Shown piece by piece: positions 42,490 to 51,225 of a stretch of DNA of 64,000 nt. Every line of letters starts with the position of its first letter. The first letter of the stretch is position 1. The DNA lies in the NCBI RefSeq assembly GCF_021531055.1, contig NZ_JADYTL010000003.1, positions 1-64,000 on the forward strand, written 5' to 3'. The DNA is from Collinsella tanakaei (lineage in GTDB: Bacteria; Actinomycetota; Coriobacteriia; Coriobacteriales; Coriobacteriaceae). The notes under the pieces were generated by a model, which worked only from the letters and a program-made list of their open reading frames with translations, was not told the DNA's origin and did not search any database. Position numbers and translations under genes: made by a program.

Positions 42490-43623
42490 TCACGCGAAGG
42501 CTGCGGCGCAGGTGCGCAGCGCATCGATGATGTGGATGTGCTGCGGGCACGCCGCCTCGCACTGACCGCACGCGATGCAAGCGTCCGCTCCGCCCGCGCC
42601 CTCGGCGCCGACGGCGGCCTCGTAGTCCTTCTTCGCGTGCTCGTCGAGACCCCAGACGGTCTGCTTGTTCCGCGCGGCGAAGATGCACGGGATGGGGATA
42701 TGCATCGGGCAGCCGTCCGTGCAGTAGCGGCACGCCGTGCAAGGGATGGACTCCATGTCGGCGAACGCATCCTGCGCGGCGCGGATCACCTGCTGCTCCT
42801 CGGCGCTCAACGGCTCGAAGGCGCGCATGAACGAAAGGTTGTCATCGATCTGCTCGAGGTTGGACATGCCGGAGAGCACCGTGATGACCCCATCGAGTGA
42901 GGCGGCGTAGCGGATCGCCCACGAGGCGAAGGACGCCTCGGGCTTCGCCGCACGCAGGAGCTCCTGCACCCGCGGGATCGGATTGGCAAGCATGCCGCCC
43001 TTGACCGGCTCCATGATCACCACGGGCTTGCCGTGTTTGCGGGCGATCTCGTAGACGGTGCGCGACGCGACCTCGGGGTGCTCCCAGTCGGCATAATTGA
43101 TCTGCAGCTGGACGAACTCCGCATCCGGATGCTTGGTGAGCAGCTCATCGAGTAGCGCCGGGGTGCCGTGGAACGAAAAGCCCCAGTGGCGGATCGTGCC
43201 GGCCTCCTTTTGCTCGCGCACGAAATCCCACAGGCCGAACTCGTCGTACTTGCCGATGTTGCTCTCCTGCACCGCATGGAGCAGGTAGTAGTCGAAGTAT
43301 CCGGCGCCCGTGCGCTCCAGACTCGTGGTGAGCTGCTGCCGTGCATCGGCGGCGGACTCGGCGACGCGCGCGTTGACCTTCGTGGCGATGGTGAAGCGGT
43401 CGCGGGGGTAGCGGTCGACGAGCGCCTCCTTGAGCGCGCGCTCCGAACCGCCGTTGTCGTAGACGTACGCGGTGTCGAAATACGTCATCCCCGCGTCCAT
43501 GAATCGATCGACCATGGCCTTGACCTGCTCGATGTCAAACGAACCGTCCTCGAACTTCGGCAGGCGCATGAAGCCGAAGCCGAGCTTGGGCGTCGATGCC
43601 CCCAGATAGCGCTCCTGATCCAT
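42490..43623 (-). CDS. Aldo/keto reductase with C-terminal 2x[4Fe-4S] domain
   Basis: 377 residues from the ATG at 43623 (GAGGGGAG upstream). The barrel shows YFDTAYVYDNGGSE, the catalytic Lys in IATKV, HWGFSFHG and VVIMEPVKGGML. The C-terminal 75 residues have two ferredoxin-type clusters, CTACRYCTDGCP and CIACGQCEAACP. Such proteins are common in anaerobes and probably couple ferredoxin-like electron transfer to carbonyl reduction. The substrate is unknown. The gene is divergent from the small mscS gene. Confidence 0.92.
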   Translation of the reverse strand: MDQERYLGASTPKLGFGFMRLPKFEDGSFDIEQVKAMVDRFMDAGMTYFDTAYVYDNGGSERALKEALVDRYPRDRFTIATKVNARVAESAADARQQLTTSLERTGAGYFDYYLLHAVQESNIGKYDEFGLWDFVREQKEAGTIRHWGFSFHGTPALLDELLTKHPDAEFVQLQINYADWEHPEVASRTVYEIARKHGKPVVIMEPVKGGMLANPIPRVQELLRAAKPEASFASWAIRYAASLDGVITVLSGMSNLEQIDDNLSFMRAFEPLSAEEQQVIRAAQDAFADMESIPCTACRYCTDGCPMHIPIPCIFAARNKQTVWGLDEHAKKDYEAAVGAEGAGGADACIACGQCEAACPQHIHIIDALRTCAAAFA

Positions 43624-43781
43624 ATCGCTCCCCTCCTCATGCGCCGCCCGCAGGCCGCGCCAACGACATACGACCAAGTATATTCCCCATTTCGATATAG
43701 CCGTGCGTCCCATTTCGCCATGGCCGTGCGCGACGGGTATGATAGACGCAACGACACGACCGCACGAAACGGATACAGGAC

Positions 43782-44558
43782 ATGCCCGAATCGATACTCG
43801 CGATACTCAAGATGCAGATCGTCCAGCAGATCTTTTGGACCATCGTGCTCGGTGCCGCGACCATCGCGGTGTCGCGCGTGACGACGCGCGCTCTACGTCA
43901 CCTGCTCAACAAGGACCGCAATCCCCTCCCCTCGTCGAGCATCATCGTGAACATCGTCCGCGCGACGATCTGGGCGGTCGGTGCGAGCATCATCCTCGAC
44001 ACCGTCTACAACCAGAACTCCAACGCCATCATCACCGCGCTCGGCGTCGGCGGTATCGCCGTCTCGCTCGGCTTCCAGGACACGCTGTCCAACCTTATCG
44101 GCGGCCTGCAGATGGCGTTCATGGGCATCATCAAGCCCGGCGACAACATCCAAGTGGACAGCCAGATCGGCGTGGTGCAGGACATCTCCTGGCGCCACAC
44201 GACCATCCGCGATCCGCTCGGGCAGACGGTCATCATCCCCAACTCGGTGATCTCCAAGACGGCGCTCGTGCACCTGCTGCCCGCGAACCGCGTCGTGGTG
44301 CCGTTCGCCATACCGCGCTACCGCGACGACGGCACCGATATCAGTACTTCCCTCGACGCATTGTCCGACCGGATCATCGGCATCTCGTGCGATGCCGCGG
44401 GATCCGTCTCCCCCGTCATCGGCGAACCGAGCATCTTCTTCTCCGAGATCACCGAACTGGGCATCAAGGGCAAGGTCATCATACAGGTGGAGGATGTCCC
44501 GCTCGTCGCGAAGGCAGCCGACGCGGTCGTGCGCGCCATCGCGAAACTCCTCGACTGA
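43782..44558 (+). CDS. mscS: Small mechanosensitive channel, MscS family
   Basis: 258 residues, close to the basic MscS length. Membrane helices lie near residues 12-30 and 50-70, and the pore helix near 80-110 (GVGGIAVSLGFQDTLSNLIGG). The beta domain follows (KPGDNIQVDSQIGVVQDIS, IIPNSVISKT). It releases solutes on hypo-osmotic shock. Unlike the channel at 2982 it has no sensor domain. No strong ribosome site is seen (ACAGGAC). Confidence 0.92.
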   Translation: MPESILAILKMQIVQQIFWTIVLGAATIAVSRVTTRALRHLLNKDRNPLPSSSIIVNIVRATIWAVGASIILDTVYNQNSNAIITALGVGGIAVSLGFQDTLSNLIGGLQMAFMGIIKPGDNIQVDSQIGVVQDISWRHTTIRDPLGQTVIIPNSVISKTALVHLLPANRVVVPFAIPRYRDDGTDISTSLDALSDRIIGISCDAAGSVSPVIGEPSIFFSEITELGIKGKVIIQVEDVPLVAKAADAVVRAIAKLLD

Positions 44559-44571
44559 CGGCATCTCTCGC

Positions 44572-44630
44572 AAAATAACCCCAGGGGTTTTTCGACACAT
44601 GTAAAATAACCCCAGGGGTTTTTCGACATG
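44572..44630. repeat. Two direct half-copies of the PE1 core
   Basis: AAAATAACCCCAGGGG plus TTTTTCGACA occurs twice in the same orientation (44572-44601 and 44603-44630). No opposing arm is present, unlike the full palindromes. Confidence 0.88.
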
Positions 44631-44631
44631 C

Positions 44632-46205
44632 CTAGTGGCGGCGACCGCCAAACAGATTGCGGGTGATCTGGCGAGTCGCCTCGCGGCCGAAGGTGCCCAG
44701 GATGGAATTGGCCAGCTTGCCGATTCCCTTCATCATCTGCTCCTGCCGCTTCTCGCGAGCGCGAGCCGCACGCTCGGCTGCCTTCTGGGCCTCTCGCTCC
44801 GCCTTGGCGGCAGCCCTCTCGGCCTCTTTGGCCTTCTTGGCCTCGAACTCGGCCTTTTCCTTTTCGAGCGCCTCGCGTTCGGCAGCGAGCTTGTCGGCTT
44901 CGGCCTCCTCCTCGGCGACCTCCTCGAGCTGCTCGAAGGCGCTCTCGCGATCCACGGCCTCGCCGTACTTCTTCATGAGGTCGGCCTGACCGTCGAACGC
45001 AGCCTTAAGATCGGTCTCGGGCGCTGCGGCCATCAGGCACTGCGGCGGCAGAATCTTGGCGCGCTCGACGATCTCGGGCTGGCCGTCCTCGTTCAAGAAC
45101 GAAACGAGCGCCTCGCCGGTGCCGAGCTCCAGGATCACATCTTCGCTCTTGAACGCAGGGTTCTCGCGGAAGGACTCAGCGGCGGCGCGCACGGCCTTCT
45201 GCTCGGCCGGCGTGTAGGCGCGCAGGCCGTGCTGGATGCGGTTGGAGAGCTGCGCCAACACTTCATCAGGGATGTCGCTCGGCGACTGCGTGATGAAGTA
45301 CACGCCCACGCCCTTGGAACGGATGAGCTTGAGCACCTGCACGATCTTATCGAGCAGCTCACTCGGCATGTCGTTGAACAGCAGGTGCGCCTCGTCGAAG
45401 AAGAACACGAACTTGGGCTTGTCGAGGTCGCCCTCCTCCGGCAGGGTGTCGAACAGCTCGGAGAGCATCCACAGCAGGAACATCGCGTAGATCTGCGGGC
45501 TCTGGATGAGCTTGGCGGCGTTCAGGATGTTCACGTAGCCCTGGCCGTTCGGCGCGCACGCGAACCAGTCGTCGAGGTCGATGTCGGGCTCACCGAAGAA
45601 GATCTCGCCCCCTCGTCCTCGATCGAGATGAGCTTGCGCAGGATGGCCCCCACGGACTGGCTCGAGACCTTGCCGTAGGTGGTCTCGTACTCCTTCGCGT
45701 GCTCGGCCACGTAATTGAGCATCGAGCGCAGATCCATGAGGTCGATCAGCAGCAGCTGCTTGTCATCGGCGATGCGGAAGACGATATCGAGCACACCCTC
45801 CTGTACCTCACTGAGCCCGAGCAGGCGCGCGAGCATCGTGGGGCCCATGTCCGAGACGGTGATGCGCACCGGAATGCCCTAGCCGCCCGTCATGTCTCAC
45901 ACGCGCGTGGGGCAGCCCTCATAGGTGAAGCCCTCGAGGCCGAACTTCTTGATGCGCTTCTGCATGTCCTCGGCGTCCTCGCCCGGTGCGCACATACCGG
46001 TGATGTCGCCCTTGACGTCAGCCATGAAGACCGGGACGCCCGCCTTGGAAAAGCCCTCGGCCATGACCTTGAGCGTGACGGTCTTGCCCGTACCGGACGC
46101 GCCGGCGATCAGACCGTGGCGGTTGGCCTGGTTGAGCAGCAGGTTCACGTGGTTGCAATCGGGCTCGGCACCCACGCCCATCCAGATGGCGTTATCTTGC
46201 AGCAT
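44632..46205 (-). pseudogene. HerA-like ATPase (DUF853, YjgR type), disrupted
   Basis: The intact protein would be about 520 residues. Walker A is present (GASGTGKTVTL) and Walker B in VFFFDEAHLLF. Three lesions break it: TGA at 45899-45897, where the family has the Trp of a VWD motif; TAG at 45881-45879, a Gln or Lys position; and a -1 frameshift in the C-run at 45608-45612, after ISIEDEG. Sequence before and after all three is well conserved (GIPVRITVSDMGP; NILNAAKLIQSPQIYA), so inactivation is recent or some lesions are sequencing errors. The C-terminal 80 residues are a charged coiled coil. YjgR-type proteins are uncharacterised P-loop ATPases. Confidence 0.88.
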
Positions 46206-46416
46206 GGTTGCTCCTTATCGCATGGGGCCCTGCGGGCAAAGCCTCCGACCCGAAACATAACCGCTGATAACGATAACAATAGGAGTGCTTAGGGCGCCAT
46301 GCGCACCGCATGTCTCAACGGATAGTTCATGCCATGCCAGCGGGGATTCGCCGCCATGCGCCCGACGGAAGGCACATGGCGGCGCGATCGCTCCTTGCCG
46401 GGGTTAATCACCCCGG

Positions 46417-47382
46417 TTATTCGTCGCGCGGCGCACGCTTGGGCAAACTCTGGCGCATCGCCTGGATATCGGCGCGGCTCACCTTCAGACGCTGGGCACG
46501 CGACGAGATCATGCGACGCGGCGCATCGACGTTGATGCCCAGCAGCAGATTCGCCATCCAGAGGAAGAACAGAAGCACCAGTATCGGGATGATGCACGAC
46601 GTGACGATCATCACGGCAACGCCTTCGATCAGGCGATTCACCTGTGAGAGCATCTCGTCGGCAACACCCGTCGCAGCGTCGGCGATTTTCTCGGGAATGC
46701 TGATGATGAAGTCGATCGGGCTGCCGCCCTCTTCGGTGCCTTCCTCAGCTTCCGCCTCGGCCTCGACCCCCTCCACGCTCTCTGTCGCATAGGAGATCTC
46801 GTAGGTCTGATCGATCATGTTGGTCACCGCAACGCCCGCCGGAACCGTCACCCACAGCACGAGCGACAGCACCAGAAGCTTGCGCGCCACCAGGGCAAAT
46901 GACCCGCTCAAGGTCGAGCGGCAATACAGCACGAGCGAGATGACGAAGCACGCCAGAGCAGCGGGGATCAAAATGCCAAAGGCTGCGAAGCCGAAGACGG
47001 TCAGCAAGTATTTCTCGAGATAGATGACGGCGAGGACGAGCATGAGGTTCGTGCTCAGGTCCATGAGCTTGTCGGCGATAGGCGTTCCGACATCGTCAGG
47101 GATAGCGGTGATGGCTGCCGAGGCGCCGGTCGACGCAGCGACCATGCCGAGCACGTTGTTCTTCTTGTCATCAAGCGTTGCGATGGATGTGGCGTAGGTA
47201 TCCGGAGAGGAGAACATCGCGCGCAGGGGAAACGCCGACACAAGGCCGAGCACGACCAGCAGGCCGATGATAAAGAAGCGGAAACGCATGATCGTGTCCA
47301 TCGGACCGGGGGTGTCGTCGGCTTCGTATATCACCTGCGCCTCTTCGGGCACGTCGGCGGTTTGAATCTCCTTGCGCTGCAT
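46417..47382 (-). CDS. Multi-pass membrane protein of unknown function
   Basis: 321 residues from the ATG at 47382 (AGAGGGG six bases upstream; an ATG two codons earlier is too close). Membrane segments: about 36-58, 115-135, 140-160, 170-195 and 265-290. Between the last two is an acidic stretch (VEGVEAEAEAEEGTEEGG). I do not recognise the family. A perfect 6-bp hairpin CCGGGG/CCCCGG directly behind the stop (46398-46416) may end the message. The neighbours, a HerA-like pseudogene and hcp, do not suggest a function. Confidence 0.75.
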   Translation of the reverse strand: MQRKEIQTADVPEEAQVIYEADDTPGPMDTIMRFRFFIIGLLVVLGLVSAFPLRAMFSSPDTYATSIATLDDKKNNVLGMVAASTGASAAITAIPDDVGTPIADKLMDLSTNLMLVLAVIYLEKYLLTVFGFAAFGILIPAALACFVISLVLYCRSTLSGSFALVARKLLVLSLVLWVTVPAGVAVTNMIDQTYEISYATESVEGVEAEAEAEEGTEEGGSPIDFIISIPEKIADAATGVADEMLSQVNRLIEGVAVMIVTSCIIPILVLLFFLWMANLLLGINVDAPRRMISSRAQRLKVSRADIQAMRQSLPKRAPRDE

Positions 47383-47443
47383 ATGCATCCCCTCTCATAG
47401 GTTGCCTTGTATATCTTATGCCAAGAGCGAACCACGGAGCGAA

Positions 47444-47468
47444 ACGGGCGCGGACTCAGACCGCCCGT
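47444..47468 (-). terminator. Weak hairpin behind hcp
   Basis: On the minus strand ACGGGCG and CGCCCGT pair around an 11-base loop, with only a short TT run after. The region 47389-47550 shows nothing else. Confidence 0.4.
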
Positions 47469-47550
47469 CTCTTCGCGCTGTAGGGTGAAGCGGATGGACC
47501 GCCTCACCCCGCAGCGAGCCGGATGCGCAATGCACAGCCGAGACGCGCCG

Positions 47551-49128
47551 CTACCGCCGCAAATCTTCTTCAGGCGTGGAGATCGGCGCAATGCCGAATT
47601 GCTTGACCAGGTAGTCAAGAACGCCGGGCGACACGAATGCGGGCAGCGTGGGACCGAGCTTGATGTCGCGAATCCCCAGGTACAGCAGCGTCAGCAGGAT
47701 GCAGACGGCCTTCTGCTCGTACCAGGACAGGATGATGGAGAGCGGAAGCTCGTTCACCTCGCATTCGAGCGCCTCTGCAAGCACTATGGCGACGCGGATC
47801 GCACTGTACGCATCGTTGCACTGCCCCATATCCATCAGGCGGGGCAAGCCGGCAACGGTCCCCAGGTCCAGATCGTTGAAGCGGTACTTTCCACACGCCA
47901 GCGTGAGCACCACGCTGTCGGCCGGCGTCCGCTCCACCAGCTCCGTGTAGTAGTTACGCCCCGGGCGCGCGCCGTCGCACCCGCCGATCAGGTAGAAGTG
48001 CCCGATCTTGCCCGACTTGACGGCATCCACCACGTGATCGGCCACCGCCAGCACGGTGCCGTGGGCAAAGCCGGTCGTCACCGTGGTTCCGCCGTTGATA
48101 CCGGTGAACTGCCGATCTTCCGCATATCCTCCCAGCTCGAGCGCGCGGCGGATGACGGGAGCATAGTCGCGCTCCTCGCCGATATGCACCAAGCCGGGAT
48201 AGGCAACGACCTCGGTGGTGAACACGCGGTCGGCATAGCTCGCGCGCGGCGGCATCAGGCAGTTGGTGGTGAAGAGCACAGGCGCCGGGATATCGACGAA
48301 CTCCTTCTGCTGGTTTTGCCAAGCGGTGCCAAAGTTGCCCTTGAGATGCGGGTACTTCTTGAGCTCGGGATACCCGTGCGCCGGCAGCATCTCGCCGTGC
48401 GTGTACACGTTCACACCCGTACCCGCCGTCTGCTCGAGCAGCTCGTGGAGGACGAACAGGTCGTGTCCCGACACGACGATGAACGGACCCTTTTCGACTA
48501 GCAGCGGCACCGTGGTGGGCACCGGCGTGCCATAGGCGCCCGTATTGGCAAGGTCGAGCATCTCCATGCACACGAGGTTCTTCTCGCCCACCTCGAGTGC
48601 GAGCGACAGCAGCTCGTCGGCGTTCAGATCCTCGCCAAGCGCGCGAAGGGCACGCAGAAAGAAACGGTCAAGCTCGTCCTTCTCGTAGCCAAGCACCCAG
48701 GCATGATAGGCATAGGCTGCCATGCCGCGGATGCCGAACAGGACGAGCGACTTCAGTGAACGGATATCCTCGTCGGCCGTCCAGATCCCGGCCATGTCGT
48801 AGTCGGCGCCCGCAGCCCCTACGTCGCCCGCAGCCGCCGCGTCGCGCTCGGCGTGGACGCAGTCGATCAGCTCGCGCAGCACCTCCGCGTCAAAGTTGAC
48901 GTTCGTCACCGTCGCGAACAGGCTCTCCAGCACGAGCCGAGCCCTGCCCGGACGCTCCCGCGCACCGTCCGCAGCGCGCGCCAAGCCGATAAGCGCGCCG
49001 GTCAGCTCGTCTTGCAGGCGAGCGACGTCCGCCGTCTTACCGCACACGCCCGCGCGACCGACACAGGCGCTACAACCGGCGGTCTGCTCGCACTGAAAGC
49101 AGAACATCGGGGTTTCCCTTGTCTTCAT
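47551..49128 (-). CDS. hcp: Hybrid cluster protein (hydroxylamine reductase)
   Basis: 525 residues from the ATG at 49128 (AAGGAGGG upstream). The N-terminal Fe-S cluster motif is MFCFQCEQTAGCSACVGRAG with a following VCGK. Hybrid cluster ligands are recognisable in VVSGHDLF, TTNCLMPP, GGCDGARPGRNYYTEL and LACGKYRFND. The protein reduces hydroxylamine or nitric oxide and takes part in nitrosative stress defence. It is divergent from a Crp/Fnr regulator, an arrangement known for HcpR and hcp. The dyad between them is listed separately. Confidence 0.95.
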   Translation of the reverse strand: MKTRETPMFCFQCEQTAGCSACVGRAGVCGKTADVARLQDELTGALIGLARAADGARERPGRARLVLESLFATVTNVNFDAEVLRELIDCVHAERDAAAAGDVGAAGADYDMAGIWTADEDIRSLKSLVLFGIRGMAAYAYHAWVLGYEKDELDRFFLRALRALGEDLNADELLSLALEVGEKNLVCMEMLDLANTGAYGTPVPTTVPLLVEKGPFIVVSGHDLFVLHELLEQTAGTGVNVYTHGEMLPAHGYPELKKYPHLKGNFGTAWQNQQKEFVDIPAPVLFTTNCLMPPRASYADRVFTTEVVAYPGLVHIGEERDYAPVIRRALELGGYAEDRQFTGINGGTTVTTGFAHGTVLAVADHVVDAVKSGKIGHFYLIGGCDGARPGRNYYTELVERTPADSVVLTLACGKYRFNDLDLGTVAGLPRLMDMGQCNDAYSAIRVAIVLAEALECEVNELPLSIILSWYEQKAVCILLTLLYLGIRDIKLGPTLPAFVSPGVLDYLVKQFGIAPISTPEEDLRR

Positions 49129-49214
49129 TGAGCCCTCCTTGCTCTTGGCAGGCGGTCGCGTAGCTTTTGCGACCGCACGTCGCCTAGGTATATCGCCGAG
49201 GGGTCCGTGGGTAT

Positions 49215-49228
49215 GTTGTTGTGACAAC
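49215..49228. promoter_or_regulatory. Candidate HcpR operator
   Basis: GTTGT-TGTG-ACAAC is a perfect 5-bp dyad, 16 bases before the regulator start and about 87 before hcp. Crp/Fnr regulators bind such dyads. At this position it could repress the regulator gene and act on hcp. Confidence 0.55.
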
Positions 49229-49243
49229 GGATTGGAGAAACCG

Positions 49244-49897
49244 ATGAATTGCGCATCCCTTACACATCACGCGATCTTCGACGGCATCACCGCCGACGAA
49301 ATCGAGGCGATGCTCCCTTGCCTTGAAGCACACACGCGGACGTACGACAAGGGGGAGGCCATCCTGCGCGCCGGAGACGAGGTGCGCTATCTGGGGCTTG
49401 TCCTTGAGGGAAGCGTCAATATCGTCGCCACGTACTACTGGGGCGCCAGCGACATCTTCGTCCACGTGGCTCCGGGGCAGATCTTCGGCGAGGCATACGC
49501 CGTCAGCCCGCAGCAGAAAATGCTGGTCGATGCCGTGGCGGCGCAGCCCACCACCGTGCTGTTCCTCAACGCGGAAAAGCTCCTCACCGTCTGCGGGCGC
49601 TCGTGCGCACAGCACCATCGCCTCATCCAGAACCTCGTGCGGATCTCGGCGCTCAAGAACCTCGCCCTCTCGCGCCGCATCATGCACACGGCTGCAAAGA
49701 CGATCCGCGGGCGCGTCATGTCCTACCTGTCTGAGCAGGCGATCGAGCACCGATCCAGCAGCTTTGCGATCCCTTTTTCGCGCCAGGAACTCGCCAACTA
49801 CCTGGGCGTCGACCGCAGCGCCCTGTCGGCGGAGCTCTCGCGCATGCGGCGCGACGGCCTGATCGCGTTTCGCAAGAACCACTTTGAGCTGCTGTAA
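49244..49897 (+). CDS. Crp/Fnr-family regulator (HcpR-like)
   Basis: 217 residues from the ATG at 49244 (TTGGAGAAA upstream). The cyclic-nucleotide-binding-like beta roll covers about residues 20-130 (GQIFGEAYAVS) and the helix-turn-helix lies at the C-terminus (FSRQELANYLGVDRSALSAELSRM). No Fnr-type cysteine cluster is apparent; heme or NO sensing as in HcpR is plausible. Position divergent to hcp supports control of nitrosative stress. Confidence 0.88.
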   Translation: MNCASLTHHAIFDGITADEIEAMLPCLEAHTRTYDKGEAILRAGDEVRYLGLVLEGSVNIVATYYWGASDIFVHVAPGQIFGEAYAVSPQQKMLVDAVAAQPTTVLFLNAEKLLTVCGRSCAQHHRLIQNLVRISALKNLALSRRIMHTAAKTIRGRVMSYLSEQAIEHRSSSFAIPFSRQELANYLGVDRSALSAELSRMRRDGLIAFRKNHFELL

Positions 49898-49962
49898 AAG
49901 GCGAGTGGACGCGTCATGCGGCGCACCCGACGCAAGCGGCGTCGCTCGACGCGCACCCCGCG

Positions 49963-50532
49963 CTACTTTCCGGCGAGCTTATCCAAAAACGCTGCCCGTT
50001 CCTCGGGCGTGGACAGGTCCATGCCGCCGAAGTTCTCCCACGTGCCATGGCCAATGCCGAGCTGCCACAGCGTGCCGTCGATGAACATGCGCTGGATGGC
50101 GTCGCCGGTCTGCTCGCGGATGAACGCGGTGGGGTTCGAGGACGCCGTGTAGATCTCGGCAGATTCGATGTAGGTGAGCGTGCCCTTGAGACCTGCGCCC
50201 GTGGCCTCCCATGAGAAACCGGCGAGCATGACCTTATCGAGCCAGCCTTTGAGCATGGCGGGCATGTCGTTCCACCAGATGGGGAAGATGAACACCAGAC
50301 GGTTCGCGCCGGCAACGATCTGCTGATAGCGTGTCACGAGTGGGTCGAGCGCGGTGCCGGCGTTGTAGACCGCGAGCTCGTCGCGCGAGAGCACGGGATC
50401 AAAACCGTCGGCGTGCAGGTCGATGACCTCGTACGGCACGCCCTCGTGCTCATACCGGTCGCACAGCGCCTCGAGCATGGCGTGGCAGAAACTCTGCTCG
50501 TACGGATGGCAGTAGACAATCAGGGTGTGCAT
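49963..50532 (-). CDS. NAD(P)H-dependent quinone reductase-like flavoprotein
   Basis: 189 residues from the ATG at 50532 (GGAGG upstream). The flavodoxin-like fold is shown by LIVYCHPYEQSFCHAML at the N-terminus, the central FIFPIWWNDMPAMLKGWLDKV and a glycine-rich stretch. Relatives (KefF, MdaB, NQO) transfer two electrons from NAD(P)H to quinones through FMN or FAD. It is a lone gene near the border of the accessory island that starts at 50735. Confidence 0.9.
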   Translation of the reverse strand: MHTLIVYCHPYEQSFCHAMLEALCDRYEHEGVPYEVIDLHADGFDPVLSRDELAVYNAGTALDPLVTRYQQIVAGANRLVFIFPIWWNDMPAMLKGWLDKVMLAGFSWEATGAGLKGTLTYIESAEIYTASSNPTAFIREQTGDAIQRMFIDGTLWQLGIGHGTWENFGGMDLSTPEERAAFLDKLAGK

Positions 50533-50734
50533 GGCGGCCTCCTGCTGGACGTTGTGACATACGAGCCGCAGTATATCGCGAACGCAACGGCGCCATGCTC
50601 GGCTAACGAGCTCGAAACAGCTCGAGGAAGCGCTACGATACTCCAGCTCCTCTTTCATTTCGGCACGCTATTCGCCCTTCATTCCATGCTACGATCGCGC
50701 TGAGGAGTCCTGAAGGAAATGTGCCTGCTGGCGG

Positions 50735-51225
50735 CTAGATCGTCGGCTGATTTCGCCGCGGCCCCGATAGCGTATCATGGGCCAACGCCACTTTCCCTAT
50801 ATTGCAGTGAGGCAAGCGCACCTCAACGGCAGCAACTGCACCGGTAGGTAGATAATCTGTAGCAACTGAAATAAGCTCCGCATCAACCTCAATGGGAACA
50901 GAACCATCTATCGTCGCGACATAGCGCTTAGTGGTAATAGGGTTTTCCCAGTTCAGGATATTCCCAGACTCGGTCAACGCTAGCACTTGAGTAAAGTTGT
51001 AGTCATATACAGCAAGCCGGGCAACCGGAACTATTTCTTCGCGAATAGAGTCGTCAGTAATCGCCGTATGGTCTTCTGTCAGCAAGTTCTTAAGAATAAA
51101 AACGCTGATACTGACAGAAGCAGGCATAAAATCAAGATAGTAAAGACGCTGATCGGATTCTTCTTTATTGCTTTTTCAGTTTCACGAAAACGCCTCCAGA
51201 TACAGCAATATGTCAAATCAATCAT
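50735..51225 (-). pseudogene. DUF4230 membrane-anchored protein, frameshifted
   Basis: The first part, from the ATG at 51225, encodes a cytoplasmic start (ETEKAIKKNP) and a membrane helix (ISVFTILILCLLLSVSAFLFL) and then hits TGA at 51079. The adjoining frame continues with LTEDHTAITDDSIREEI and the DUF4230 core (ARLAVYDYNFTQVLAL, YVATIDGSVPIEVDAEL, VEVRLPHCNIG). The shift probably lies in the T-run around 51098-51103. The C-terminus is shorter than in other DUF4230 proteins. The ATG overlaps the stop of the GIY-YIG-like gene (ATGATTGA), so it is the last gene of the operon. Confidence 0.7.
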
